From DATMRS01 sp035566015 (GTDB lineage Bacteria > Pseudomonadota > Alphaproteobacteria > Sphingomonadales > Sphingomonadaceae), in assembly GCA_035566015.1 (NCBI GenBank), contig DATMRS010000020.1:1-64000 (forward strand): a stretch of 64,000 nucleotides of DNA, in the 5' to 3' direction. Made by a program: the position numbers and the translations under genes. Positions 7,960 to 16,387 of this stretch are shown in pieces. The notes under the pieces are model-generated. The model was given only the letters and a program-made list of their open reading frames with translations. It did no database searches and was not told the origin of the DNA. Every line of letters begins with the position of its first letter. Position 1 is the first letter of the stretch.

Positions 7960-8547
7960 CTAGACGATGCGGTTCGCGTCTTCGAACGGGAAGCGCGGCA
8001 GGCGTTCGAAGATCGTCGCGGGATCGCCATAGCCCAGCGTCGAGATGAAGTTCGACCGGACCGTCGTGCCAGCGAAGAAGGCTTCGTCCACCTTGTCATT
8101 GTCGAAACCCGACATCGGCCCCGTGTCGAGCCCCAGCGCGCGCGCCGCGATGATGAAATAAGCGCCCTGCAACGACCCGTTGCGGAAGGCGTGCCGCTCG
8201 CGCGCTACCGGATCGGCAAACCAGGGCCGCGCGTCGACATGGGGGAAGAGGAAGGGCAGCTTCTCGTGGAAATCGATATCGTAGCCGATGATCGCGGTGA
8301 CAGGCGCGTTCAGGATTTTCGGCGCATTCTTCGCCGACGCGAAGCCGGCCAGCGTCTCCTTCGCCGTCTTGCTCACGCACCAGACGATGCGCGCGGGCGA
8401 CTGGTTGGCCGATGTCGGCCCCATCTTCATCAGGTCCCAGATGGCGCGCAGTTGCGCCTCCGAAACAGGCTTGTCGAGATAGCCGTTATAGCTCCGCGCG
8501 GCGCGGAAGATGCGATCGAGCGCTTCGTCGGAAAGTGCTCCGCCCAT
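7960..8547 (-). CDS. Nitroreductase family protein, RutE/malonic semialdehyde reductase-like
   Basis: 195 residues. The order of motifs follows RutE-type reductases closely: SYNGYLDKPVSEAQLRAIW, KMGPTSANQSPARIVW, GYDIDFHEKLPFLFPH, AFRNGSLQGAYFIIAARALG, DTGPMSGFDNDKVDEAFF, then GYGDPATIFERLPR. The enzyme binds FMN and uses NAD(P)H. RutE removes malonic semialdehyde in pyrimidine breakdown, but no other rut gene is near, so a broader quinone or aldehyde reductase role is equally possible. It is nine bases from tsaB's start and read toward it. Confidence 0.85.
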   Translation of the reverse strand: MGGALSDEALDRIFRAARSYNGYLDKPVSEAQLRAIWDLMKMGPTSANQSPARIVWCVSKTAKETLAGFASAKNAPKILNAPVTAIIGYDIDFHEKLPFLFPHVDARPWFADPVARERHAFRNGSLQGAYFIIAARALGLDTGPMSGFDNDKVDEAFFAGTTVRSNFISTLGYGDPATIFERLPRFPFEDANRIV

Positions 8548-8574
8548 CAGATACCCCTGTTCGCGGAAGAAGGA

Positions 8575-9150
8575 TCAGGCCGCGCGGACTTCCGTCACCT
8601 CGGGCACATAATGTTTCAGCAGCGTCTCGATCCCCTGCTTGAGCGTCGCGCTCGACGAGGGGCAGCCCGAGCAGGCGCCGTGCATTGCCAGATAGACGGT
8701 GCCCCGGTCGAAGCCGCGATAGACTATGTCGCCGCCATCGCGCGCCACCGCGGGGCGGACGCGCGTCTCGATCAGGTCCTTGATCTGCGCGACGATGTCG
8801 GCGTCTTCAGGATTGTCGGCGATATCCTCTACCACGGCGATGCCCGCCGCACTGCCGCCGGTGAAGAGCGGCGCGCCGCTCGCGAAATGATCGAGGAGCA
8901 CGGCCAGCACGCGCGGCTTGAGATCCACCCAATCGCTGCCCGGGCCTGCCGTCACCGAGACGAAATCGCGTCCGAAGAAGACGCCGGTAACGTCGCCCAG
9001 ACTGAACAGGGCGCCCGCCAGCGGCGAGGCGGCCGCCTCCTCATAATCGGCGAAATCGCGCGTGCCGGTGGGCATCACCACCTCGCCGGGGAGGAATTTC
9101 AGCGTGGCCGGATTGGGCGTCGGTTCAGTCTCGATAAACATGTATTCCAT
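8575..9150 (-). CDS. NifU family Fe-S scaffold/carrier protein (Nfu)
   Basis: 191 residues with two domains. Residues 4-90 form the Nfu N-terminal domain (MFIETEPTPNPATLKFLPG, FFGRDFVSVT). Residues about 110-185 form the NifU C-terminal domain with the cluster motif GACSGCPSSSATLKQGIE, where CxxC of two subunits holds a 4Fe-4S cluster. It delivers clusters to apoproteins. A second Met at residue 4 (MFIETEP) is the more usual family start. It precedes the nitroreductase by 27 bp on the same strand. Confidence 0.92.
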   Translation of the reverse strand: MEYMFIETEPTPNPATLKFLPGEVVMPTGTRDFADYEEAAASPLAGALFSLGDVTGVFFGRDFVSVTAGPGSDWVDLKPRVLAVLLDHFASGAPLFTGGSAAGIAVVEDIADNPEDADIVAQIKDLIETRVRPAVARDGGDIVYRGFDRGTVYLAMHGACSGCPSSSATLKQGIETLLKHYVPEVTEVRAA

Positions 9151-9444
9151 GTGGGCCTATTGGCGGCGCGGATCAAGCCCGTGCGAGGGCATGAAGGGCC
9201 GTTTCGCCATCGCCTGTTGCAATTGTCCGCCGTTGCGGTCATATGCGCGGCAACGCCGATGCCGGGTCTTCCTGGTATCCGGGTCGGAGCAGCGTGATCT
9301 CCTGTCGCGTCCAAACGACAGGCCGGCTCTCCCTTAAGGCGTGCTGAGCCCAAGGCTTCCCAATTCACGCGGGTCGTCATGTGAACCCGCTGTCGCGCTC
9401 CCCCACGAAGGGCGGGGCGCGCGTGCGTCATTGAAAGTATCTCC
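9151..9444. other. 294-bp divergent region before the helicase gene
   Basis: Between the Nfu gene (left) and the DEAD-box helicase (right). I see no coding frame of its own. It contains a 6-bp stem GCGGGT/ACCCGC at 9369-9390 in what would be the helicase leader. RNA helicase leaders are often long and cold-responsive; nothing here proves it. Confidence 0.35.
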
Positions 9445-10767
9445 TTGACCAATTTTTCCGAACTCGGCCTTGCCGAGCCGATCCTGAAGGCGCTTGCCGC
9501 CAAGGGCTATGACAAGCCGACTCCGATCCAGCTCCAGGCGATCCCGCCGGTGCTCGACGGGCGGGACCTGTGCGGCATCGCGCAGACGGGCACCGGCAAG
9601 ACGGCGGCTTTCGCGCTGCCCTCGCTCACCCGGCTCGCCGCCGATCCGAAGCGGTGTCCGCCGCAGGGGTGCCGCATGCTCGTCCTCTCGCCGACGCGCG
9701 AGCTGGCGAGCCAGATCGCCCAGAGCTTCACCGATTACGGCAAGTTCCTGCGCCTCTCGGTGATGACGGTGTTCGGCGGGGTGCCGATCAACCGCCAGAT
9801 GCGCCAGTTGCAGAAGGGCGTCGACGTCCTCGTCGCGACGCCGGGCCGCCTGCTCGATCTCGTCGACCAGCGCGCGCTTACCTTGCGCCATGTCGAGATT
9901 CTGGTGCTCGACGAGGCGGACCAGATGCTCGACCTCGGCTTCATCCATGCCCTGAAGCGGATCGACCAGCTCCTGCCGAAAAAGCGGCAGACGCTGTTCT
10001 TCTCCGCGACGATGCCGAAGGCGATCGCGGAGTTGGGCGATCGTTTCCTCACCGATCCCGTGAAGGTGGCGATCGCGCCGCAATCGACGACGGCAGAGCG
10101 GGTCGAGCAATATGCCACCTTCGTCAGCCAGCCCGAGAAGCAGGCGCTGCTGACGATGCTGCTCCGGTCCGAGCCGATTGAGCGTGCGCTCGTCTTCACC
10201 CGCACCAAGCATGGCGCGGATCGGGTCGTGCGCCATCTCCAGGCCGCCGGCATCGGCGCGGCGGCGATCCACGGCAACAAGAGCCAGCCGCAGCGCGAGC
10301 GGGCGCTGGGCGCCTTCCGCACCGGCGAGATACGCATCCTCGTCGCCACCGACATCGCCGCGCGCGGGATCGATGTCGGCGGGGTCAGCCACGTCTTCAA
10401 TTTCGAGCTGCCGAACGTGGCCGAGCAATATGTCCACCGCATAGGCCGCACCGCGCGTGCGGGCGCCACGGGGATCGCGATGGCCTTCGTCGCCGACGAC
10501 GAGCGCGCTTATCTGCGCGGGATCGAGAAGCTGACGCGCGTCCGCCTCGAAATCACGCCGCTGCCGGAGAATTTTCTCGCGGAAAAGGCGAAGCTGCCCA
10601 AGCCGGCGCCGGGCCGCGCCGATACGCATCGCGGGGATTCGCGTCGCCGTGACGATGGCGGCAGGGGCGAGCGCCCGGCCGGCGAGCCCGGCCGCCGCTT
10701 CCCGCCGCGCAATCGCGGCAATGTCGGCAGACATGCCGGCGCGGTCCGCCGGACGGGGGCACGTTAA
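9445..10767 (+). CDS. DEAD-box ATP-dependent RNA helicase, RhlE-like
   Basis: 440 residues. All helicase motifs are visible: Q motif (PTPIQLQAIP), Walker A AQTGTGKTAAF, PTRELASQ, TPGRLLDL, DEAD box as VLDEADQMLDLGF, SAT, then HGNKSQPQRERAL, VATDIAARGIDV and HRIGRTARAG. A basic, Arg/Gly-rich tail of about 65 residues follows residue 375 and likely binds RNA. The start is a TTG with GAAAG seven bases upstream, because no ATG precedes the conserved N-terminus FSELGLAEPI. By family it remodels RNA in ribosome assembly or cold adaptation. Confidence 0.93.
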   Translation: MTNFSELGLAEPILKALAAKGYDKPTPIQLQAIPPVLDGRDLCGIAQTGTGKTAAFALPSLTRLAADPKRCPPQGCRMLVLSPTRELASQIAQSFTDYGKFLRLSVMTVFGGVPINRQMRQLQKGVDVLVATPGRLLDLVDQRALTLRHVEILVLDEADQMLDLGFIHALKRIDQLLPKKRQTLFFSATMPKAIAELGDRFLTDPVKVAIAPQSTTAERVEQYATFVSQPEKQALLTMLLRSEPIERALVFTRTKHGADRVVRHLQAAGIGAAAIHGNKSQPQRERALGAFRTGEIRILVATDIAARGIDVGGVSHVFNFELPNVAEQYVHRIGRTARAGATGIAMAFVADDERAYLRGIEKLTRVRLEITPLPENFLAEKAKLPKPAPGRADTHRGDSRRRDDGGRGERPAGEPGRRFPPRNRGNVGRHAGAVRRTGAR

Positions 10768-10804
10768 GCCCGGCAAATCCTGCCGCCTCCAATGAGACAA
10801 AAAA

Positions 10805-10831
10805 GGCGCTGGTCCTCACGGGGACAGCGCC
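10805..10831. terminator. Rho-independent terminator after the helicase gene
   Basis: Seven-bp stem GGCGCTG/CAGCGCC with inner GTCC/GGGAC pairing, preceded by AAAAAA and followed by ATTTTTG. It lies 37 bp after the helicase stop. Confidence 0.8.
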
Positions 10832-10903
10832 ATTTTTGTTGGCTTGGAACGCGCGCCGCTCCAGGATTTCTGTAAACCGAAAAGCGTGATACGAAGGCGC
10901 CTG

Positions 10904-11653
10904 ATGGCCTCGCGATCCGGCGCTCCCTTCAGCATCATGCTGTGCGCGGCCCTGGCGTGCCTCCCGCAAGGCGCCGCGGCGGGCCCTCCTTTCCTCACGG
11001 ACGATCCCGAGCCGACCGAAACGGGCCATTGGGAAATCTATGCGCCGTTCATCGAGGCCGAAGGCTTGGGCGCTGACTTCGAAGGCGCTGCGGGTGTCGA
11101 GCTGAACTATGGCGCGGCCCCGGATTTGCAGCTCACCCTGGGCGTTCCGATCGACTACATACACGCTTCAGGCCGGTGGCGCTGGGGTGCCGGCGAAATC
11201 CGATTGTCCACCAAATATCGCTTCTTCCAGGACAAGGCCGACGGGTTCCAACTTGCCCTTTTTCCGGGCGTCACCTTGCCGACCGGCAGCAACGGCATGG
11301 GCGCCGGCAAAGTCGCCGCGCTGTTGCCCGTCTGGGCCCAGAAGGATGCCGGCCCCTGGTCGATTTTTGGCGGCGGCGGATATGCGATCAATCCCGGCCC
11401 GGACGCGCGTGACTATTGGACCGGCGGCATCGCCGTCACCCGGCAATTCGGCGACCGCCTGTTGCTGGGCGTGGAGGCGGATCGCCAGGGGGCAGGCAGG
11501 ATTGACGGCCGCGCCTCGACCAGTTTCGGCGTCGGCGGAATCTATCGGCTGAAGACGCCCTTCCGCTTGCTGGCATCGGGCGGCCCGACATTCGAGGATG
11601 GCGGCAGCCCGGCCGCCTTCCACGCCTTCCTGGCATTGGGGCTCGATTTTTGA
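10904..11653 (+). CDS. Secreted, probable outer-membrane beta-barrel protein
   Basis: 249 residues from ATG at 10904, which begins a signal peptide (SIMLCAALACLPQGAAA). The mature part starts GPPFLTDDPEPTETGHWEIY and then shows alternating polar/hydrophobic strands with aromatic girdles (ELNYGAAPDLQLTLGVPIDY, STKYRFFQ, ALFPGVTLPTG), ending in the C-terminal Phe common in outer-membrane barrels (LALGLDF). The pattern resembles transporter-like outer membrane proteins of unknown substrate. It is followed 11 bp later by a COG4705 inner-membrane protein, suggesting the two work together. Confidence 0.65.
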   Translation: MASRSGAPFSIMLCAALACLPQGAAAGPPFLTDDPEPTETGHWEIYAPFIEAEGLGADFEGAAGVELNYGAAPDLQLTLGVPIDYIHASGRWRWGAGEIRLSTKYRFFQDKADGFQLALFPGVTLPTGSNGMGAGKVAALLPVWAQKDAGPWSIFGGGGYAINPGPDARDYWTGGIAVTRQFGDRLLLGVEADRQGAGRIDGRASTSFGVGGIYRLKTPFRLLASGGPTFEDGGSPAAFHAFLALGLDF

Positions 11654-11664
11654 GGGAGATGGCC

Positions 11665-12462
11665 ATGACCGACGAACGAGCAGGCGCGGCGCTGACCAAG
11701 GTGCCGGCGGTTACCCTCGGCTTCTGGATCATCAAGATCCTCGCGACCACATTGGGAGAGACGGGCGGCGATACCGTTACGATGAGCTGGCTGGGCGAAA
11801 CCACACCCAATGCATCCCATGGCTGGATAAGCGGCTATCTGATCGGAACCGCCATTTTCGGCGCGCTCCTGCTCGCGCTGGTTTGGGCGCAGGTACGTGC
11901 GCGTCGGCTCCATCCGTGGCTCTATTGGGCGACGATCATCGCGTCCACGACAGCCGGCACGACGCTCGCGGATTTTTCGACGCGATCGCTTGGCATCGGC
12001 TATCCCGGCGGCTCGTTGCTGCTCCTGGCCTGCGTGCTGCTGTCATTGCTGCTGTGGTATCGGACGCTGGGCAGCATCTCGGTGGACACCGTCGTGGGGC
12101 CGAAGGTGGAAATCTTCTATTGGGTTACGATCACCTTCTCGCAGACATTGGGCACCGCGCTGGGTGACTGGATCGCCGACGCGGGCCTCGGCTATGCCGG
12201 CGGGGCGCTGGTATTCGGCGCGGCGCTCGCCGTGATAGCGGCGCTCTACTACCGCACGCATGTCTCGCATGTGCTGCTGTTTTGGGCCGCGTTCATCCTG
12301 ACGCGCCCGCTGGGCGCGACGGTCGGCGATTTCCTCGACAAGCCACTGGACAAGGGTGGGCTGGACCTCAGCCGGCCGATTGCCTCGGCGGCATTGGCGA
12401 TGGCCATCGTCGTTCTGATCCTTGTCATCCCGCAACGCGCCGGGCGACACCCGGCGCGCTGA
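11665..12462 (+). CDS. COG4705-type multi-spanning membrane protein with four internal repeats
   Basis: 265 residues from ATG at 11665, chosen because GAGGGAG ends six bases before it; an ATG at 11659 would touch that site. About eight hydrophobic helices are seen. Four times the chain returns to a motif of the type LG-x3-GD: TTLGETGGDTVTM near residue 28, STTAGTTLADFSTRSLG, SQTLGTALGDWIADAGLGY, and RPLGATVGDFLDKPLDKGG. The repeated polar motif in membrane helices looks like a substrate path built by internal duplication. The family has no established function to my knowledge. Confidence 0.75.
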   Translation: MTDERAGAALTKVPAVTLGFWIIKILATTLGETGGDTVTMSWLGETTPNASHGWISGYLIGTAIFGALLLALVWAQVRARRLHPWLYWATIIASTTAGTTLADFSTRSLGIGYPGGSLLLLACVLLSLLLWYRTLGSISVDTVVGPKVEIFYWVTITFSQTLGTALGDWIADAGLGYAGGALVFGAALAVIAALYYRTHVSHVLLFWAAFILTRPLGATVGDFLDKPLDKGGLDLSRPIASAALAMAIVVLILVIPQRAGRHPAR

Positions 12463-12471
12463 CCGGGCGCG

Positions 12472-13107
12472 TTACGCTTCCGGCCGGTTCTTCCACCGGT
12501 GCCAGACGAACCAGATGCCGCCGATGAGGATGACGCCGACGATCACGAAGTCCATCCGGTGCAGGATGTGCGACAGGCGCGGATCGTCGCGCCAGTTCTG
12601 GCCCAGCTTCATCCCTACCCAGGCCAGCGCGAAGCACCAGGGCCAGGAACCCACGAACGTATAGATGTGGAAGCGCAGCTTGGGCATGCGCGCGATTCCG
12701 GCGGGCACCGCGATGAAGGTGCGCACCACCGGCAGCAGCCGCCCGATCAGCACCGCGATCCCGCCGAAGCGCGCGAAGAAACGTTCGGCGCGGTCCAGAT
12801 CCTCCGCGCTCATCAGCACGTAGCGGCCGTAGCGCACCACCGCCGGCCGCCCGCCATATTGGCCCAGCGCATAGGCCGGGATCGAGCCCAGATTGCAGCC
12901 GATCGCCCCCGCCGTCGCGACGCCGAAAAGGCTCAGTTCGCCGATCGAGACGAGATAGCCCGCAAAGGGCATGATGATTTCGGAAGGGAGGGGGATACAG
13001 GCGCTTTCGATCGCCATCAGGAAGGCGACGCCCGCATAGCCGGTGGCGGAGATCACGGCGATGATGAAACCGGCCGCGACGCTGAGGATCGTTCCGAATA
13101 TCGACAT
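12472..13107 (-). CDS. DedA family membrane protein
   Basis: 211 residues. It carries the DedA/VTT hallmarks: IESACIPLPSEIIMPFAGYL, the GAIGCNLGSIPAYALGQYGG membrane segment, and IGRLLPVVRTFIAVPAGIARM with the conserved Arg residues. DedA proteins act in undecaprenyl-phosphate or phospholipid translocation and affect envelope stress and antimicrobial sensitivity. It converges with the COG4705 gene, nine bases apart. Confidence 0.9.
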   Translation of the reverse strand: MSIFGTILSVAAGFIIAVISATGYAGVAFLMAIESACIPLPSEIIMPFAGYLVSIGELSLFGVATAGAIGCNLGSIPAYALGQYGGRPAVVRYGRYVLMSAEDLDRAERFFARFGGIAVLIGRLLPVVRTFIAVPAGIARMPKLRFHIYTFVGSWPWCFALAWVGMKLGQNWRDDPRLSHILHRMDFVIVGVILIGGIWFVWHRWKNRPEA

Positions 13108-13208
13108 GGCCCATGCTGGTGGCCGGTCCCGACGCGCCTGTCGAGCGCAAAAGCGCCAAGTCGCCAGAAAGGGGGCGTTTCTTCGTTCCCGCCTCTCTCT
13201 CTTCGCAC

Positions 13209-13234
13209 GTCATCCCCGCCTGCGCGGGGATGAC
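13209..13234. repeat. Half-size REP-like hairpin
   Basis: GTCATCCCCGCCTGCGCGGGGATGAC region: a single 26-bp palindromic hairpin of the same repeat family, without the second arm seen in the longer copies. Confidence 0.65.
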
Positions 13235-13262
13235 GAGGATGGTCTGCCCGACTCCAGAAAAT

Positions 13263-13886
13263 TCAGCGGCTCTTCGTCCAGAAGCGCATCGGCTTGGCCG
13301 TCTCGCCTGCCTCCCCCACGTCGCGCCAGGTGAAGAGCGCGGTCATGTCGTCGCGTCGCTGATAGCCACGGTTGTGCCAGAAGGCGTCGAGCGGGACATA
13401 ATCCGCCGGCCGCGCCGGGTGATCGGCAGGCCGCTCGACCGCGCAGAAGCAGCTATGTTCCAATCCCAGCGCCGCCGCATGCGTCTCGCGCGCGGCGAAG
13501 AAGGCGACGCCGATGCCACGTCCCCGCCACGCGGGATCGAGCAGCGATTCGCCAAAATAGCACCAGTCGGCAAGCGCCAGCCCTTTCGCGACAAAGGGCG
13601 CATGCAGCTCCGTCTCCGCCGCCGCCAGCGGCAGCGCGGTCGAAGCGCCGACGATGGCGCCGTCCCCGGCCGTCGCCGTCACCACCAGCGCGCCGGGCGT
13701 CGCGGCATATTTGTCGAGATAGGCGGCCTCATAGGCAAGATCGCCGTCATAGAGATAGGGCCAACCCCGGAAGATGCACACCCGAAGATCGGCCAGCGCC
13801 GGGATCGCGCCGCGTATCGCCTCACCGGTCAGGCTGGCGAGCGCGACGCCGCCGACATCGCTCAACGCGACACCTGATCGATCCAC
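13263..13886 (-). CDS. GNAT family N-acetyltransferase
   Basis: 207 residues. The acetyl-CoA binding region is visible as FGESLLDPAWRGRGIGVAFF (motif R-G-x-G-I-G), followed by SCFCAVERPADHP and FWHNRGYQRRDDMTALFTW, the usual last strand. The first 15 residues overlap the preceding SnoaL-like gene by 25 bp; a TTG at 13865 overlapping that gene's stop is an alternative start. Substrate cannot be predicted. Confidence 0.8.
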   Translation of the reverse strand: MDRSGVALSDVGGVALASLTGEAIRGAIPALADLRVCIFRGWPYLYDGDLAYEAAYLDKYAATPGALVVTATAGDGAIVGASTALPLAAAETELHAPFVAKGLALADWCYFGESLLDPAWRGRGIGVAFFAARETHAAALGLEHSCFCAVERPADHPARPADYVPLDAFWHNRGYQRRDDMTALFTWRDVGEAGETAKPMRFWTKSR

Positions 13887-14254
13887 GATTGCAGGTTGTA
13901 ATGGTTGGAGACGCGCCGGATACGCCCGCCGCCGATCTCGAAAAAGGCGCCGACGCGCAAGCTATAGGTCTGTCCGCGCGCAGGCGGCAGCGGCTCGTCG
14001 GTCGCGATATAGCGGCCTTCCAGCCGGAACTCGGCCGAGGCGCGGCTGCCGTCCGCCGCATAGAGGATCGAAGGCTCGATCACCCGCTCCTCATAGCAGG
14101 CGTTCATATGCGCGAGGAACTCGGCGAACAGCGCCTTGCCCTCGCGCGGCGCGCCCTGGCATGGCTCGTGCAGCACCGTATCGTCGAGCAGCGCGAGCAT
14201 CCCTTCGGCATCGCCCCGATTGAACGCGTCATAATAAGCTTCGATGATCGTCAC
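13862..14254 (-). CDS. SnoaL-like/NTF2-fold protein
   Basis: 130 residues, one cone-shaped NTF2 domain: IIEAYYDAFNRGDAEGMLAL, DDTVLHEPCQGAPREGK, FLAHMNACYEER, ending GGRIRRVSNHYNLQSWIDQV. Such proteins are isomerases, cyclases or small ligand-binding proteins. No catalytic set could be assigned. It lies between hslU and the GNAT gene, 12 bp after the hslU stop side and overlapping the GNAT gene. Confidence 0.75.
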   Translation of the reverse strand: MTIIEAYYDAFNRGDAEGMLALLDDTVLHEPCQGAPREGKALFAEFLAHMNACYEERVIEPSILYAADGSRASAEFRLEGRYIATDEPLPPARGQTYSLRVGAFFEIGGGRIRRVSNHYNLQSWIDQVSR

Positions 14255-14266
14255 GCGCCGTTCCCC

Positions 14267-15565
14267 TTACAGCACATATTTGGACAGGTCGGTGTTTCGC
14301 GCGACGGCGGCGAGTTGCGCCTCGACATAGGCCGCATCCACCGTCAGCTTCTCGCCGCGCCGCTCCTCGGCGTTGAAGCTCACCTCTTCGACCAGCTTCT
14401 CCATCACCGTCGACAGGCGGCGCGCGCCGATATTCTCGATCTGGCCGTTCACCTCGGCGGCGATGCGCGCGATCGCGGCGATCCCGTCTTCGGTGAAGGC
14501 GATGTCGACGCCCTCGGTGCCGATCAGCGCGCGATATTGCTCGGTCAGGCTCGCCTTGGTAGCCGAAAGGATACGCACGAAATCGGCCTCGGTCAGCGCC
14601 TTCAGCTCGACGCGGATCGGCAGCCGGCCCTGCAATTCGGGCAACAGATCGGCGGGCTTGGCGACGTGGAACGCGCCCGAGGCGATGAACAGGATATGGT
14701 CGGTCTTCATCGGCCCATATTTGGTGGCGACGGTCGTGCCCTCGATCAGCGGCAGCAGGTCGCGCTGCACGCCCTCGCGACTCACCGATCCGCCGCGCAC
14801 GTCGCTGACCGCGATCTTGTCTATCTCGTCCAGGAAGACGATGCCATTCTCCTCGGCATCGGCCAGCGCCGCGCGGTTCACCTCATCCTGGTCGAGCCGC
14901 CGGTCGGCCTCCTCCTCGACCAGCTTCGCCCAGGCCGCGCGCACCGGCAGCTTGCGCCGCTTGGTGCGCGGGCCGCCCAGCTTGCCCATCATGTCGGACA
15001 GGTTAATCATGCCGACCTGGCCGCCCATGCCGGGCACCTCGAACGGCATGCCGCCGCTATCCTCCACCTCCACCTCGACTTCCTTGTCGTCGAGATGGCC
15101 GTCGTGGAAACGCTGGCGGAAGGAAGCGCGCGTCGCTTCGCTCGCGTCACGCCCGACGAGCGCATCGAGCAGCCGGTCGAGCGCCGCCGCCTCGGCCGCA
15201 TCCTTCACCGCCGCGCGCCGCCGCTCCTTCTCCAGCCGCACCGCTTCCTCCACCAGATCGCGCGCGATCTGCTCGACGTCACGGCCGACATAGCCCACCT
15301 CGGTGAACTTGGTCGCCTCCACCTTGACGAAGGGCGCGTCGGCAAGCCGCGCGAGGCGGCGGCTGATCTCGGTCTTGCCGCAGCCCGTCGGCCCGATCAT
15401 CAGGATGTTCTTGGGCGTCACCTCCTCGCGCAGCCCCTCCGGCAGGCGCTGCCGTCGCCAGCGGTTGCGCAGCGCCACCGCGACGGCGCGCTTCGCCTCG
15501 TCCTGCCCGACGATATGGGCGTCCAGCGCCGCGACGATGGCCTTGGGAGTGAGCGTGTCGTTCAT
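14267..15565 (-). CDS. hslU: ATP-dependent protease ATPase subunit HslU
   Basis: 432 residues, family length. It is an AAA+ unfoldase that feeds substrates to HslV. The N-terminus LTPKAIVAALDAHIVGQDEAK, Walker A MIGPTGCGKTEISRRL, the GYVGRDVEQIARDLVEEA pore and substrate loop region, Walker B IVFLDEIDKIA and ELQGRLPIRVELKAL are all present. The C-terminus ends DLSKYVL, the usual tail that inserts into HslV. It follows hslV in one leftward operon, 66 bp apart. Confidence 0.97.
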   Translation of the reverse strand: MNDTLTPKAIVAALDAHIVGQDEAKRAVAVALRNRWRRQRLPEGLREEVTPKNILMIGPTGCGKTEISRRLARLADAPFVKVEATKFTEVGYVGRDVEQIARDLVEEAVRLEKERRRAAVKDAAEAAALDRLLDALVGRDASEATRASFRQRFHDGHLDDKEVEVEVEDSGGMPFEVPGMGGQVGMINLSDMMGKLGGPRTKRRKLPVRAAWAKLVEEEADRRLDQDEVNRAALADAEENGIVFLDEIDKIAVSDVRGGSVSREGVQRDLLPLIEGTTVATKYGPMKTDHILFIASGAFHVAKPADLLPELQGRLPIRVELKALTEADFVRILSATKASLTEQYRALIGTEGVDIAFTEDGIAAIARIAAEVNGQIENIGARRLSTVMEKLVEEVSFNAEERRGEKLTVDAAYVEAQLAAVARNTDLSKYVL

Positions 15566-15631
15566 GCTTCAATATCCATTGGTCCCCGGACGGGGAAAGA
15601 GGTGAGATAAGGGCGCGCCGGAGCGCGGGTT

Positions 15632-16183
15632 TCAGGAGGCGCTGTCCAGCGTCTCGATCGTCAGATTGTCGTTGGTGTAGACGCACATGCTGGCGGCGAT
15701 GCCCATCGCCTTGCGCGCGATCGTCTCGGCGTCCTGTTCATAGCCGGCGAGCGCCTTTGCGGCGGCCAGCGCGAAATTGCCGCCCGATCCGATCGCGGCG
15801 ATGCCGCTTTCCGGTTCCAGCACGTCGCCATTGCCGGTCAGGATCAGCGTGATGTCCTTGTCGGCGACGATCATCATCGCCTCCAGGTTGCGCAGATATT
15901 TGTCGGTCCGCCAGTCCTTCGCTAGCTCGACCGCCGCGCGCATCAATTGGCCGCCATGCCGCTCCAGCTTCGCCTCAAGCCGTTCGAATAGGGTGAAGGC
16001 GTCCGCCGTCGCCCCCGCGAAGCCGCCGACGACATTGCCGTCGCCCAGCCGCCTGACCTTGCGCGCATTGGGTTTTATCACCGTATTGCCGAGCGAGACC
16101 TGCCCGTCGCCCGCCACCACCACCTTGCCGTTCGCCCGGATCGATAGGATCGTCGTTCCGTGCCAGCCGATTGCGTCCGCCAT
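15632..16183 (-). CDS. hslV: ATP-dependent protease proteolytic subunit HslV
   Basis: 183 residues from ATG at 16183. A nine-residue propeptide (MADAIGWHG) precedes the catalytic Thr of TTILSIRANGKVVVAGDGQV; removal would expose Thr as nucleophile, as in alphaproteobacterial HslV. GNTVIKPNARKVRRL and GSGGNFALAAAKAL are further proteasome-beta motifs. It forms the double hexameric chamber capped by HslU. An open frame extending upstream of this ATG is repeat sequence and is not used. Confidence 0.96.
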   Translation of the reverse strand: MADAIGWHGTTILSIRANGKVVVAGDGQVSLGNTVIKPNARKVRRLGDGNVVGGFAGATADAFTLFERLEAKLERHGGQLMRAAVELAKDWRTDKYLRNLEAMMIVADKDITLILTGNGDVLEPESGIAAIGSGGNFALAAAKALAGYEQDAETIARKAMGIAASMCVYTNDNLTIETLDSAS

Positions 16184-16277
16184 GTAATCCCCGTCTGATT
16201 GCGACCCGCGATATGGGACGCCCCCCGTCCCGACGCAATCCGCGCTGGCGTCCTTGTCCTCGCTGCCGCCTTTTACC

Positions 16278-16369
16278 GTCACCCTGGCGAAAGCCGGGGC
16301 CTATGGACTCGGCTCGTTTCCTTACCGAGCGAGCCGCCGTCCGTAGATTCCGGCTTCCGCCGGAATGAC
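16278..16369. repeat. REP-like hairpin element
   Basis: Begins GTCACCCTGGCGAAAGCC and ends GGCTTCCGCCGGAATGAC about 92 bp later, with the shared CTATGGACTCGGCTCG centre. It fills the gap between hslV and the holin gene. Confidence 0.7.
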
Positions 16370-16387
16370 GACAAGTGCGGGAAAGCG

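Noticed and set aside
13889..15610. Long open frame (over 500 codons) on the plus strand opposite hslU
   Set aside because: It mirrors hslU codons, is rich in Arg, His and Ala, has no domain, and hslU is certain. The same applies to long antisense frames opposite the helicase, Rieske, GMC, ALDH, dioxygenase and ligase genes; they reflect high GC at third positions.
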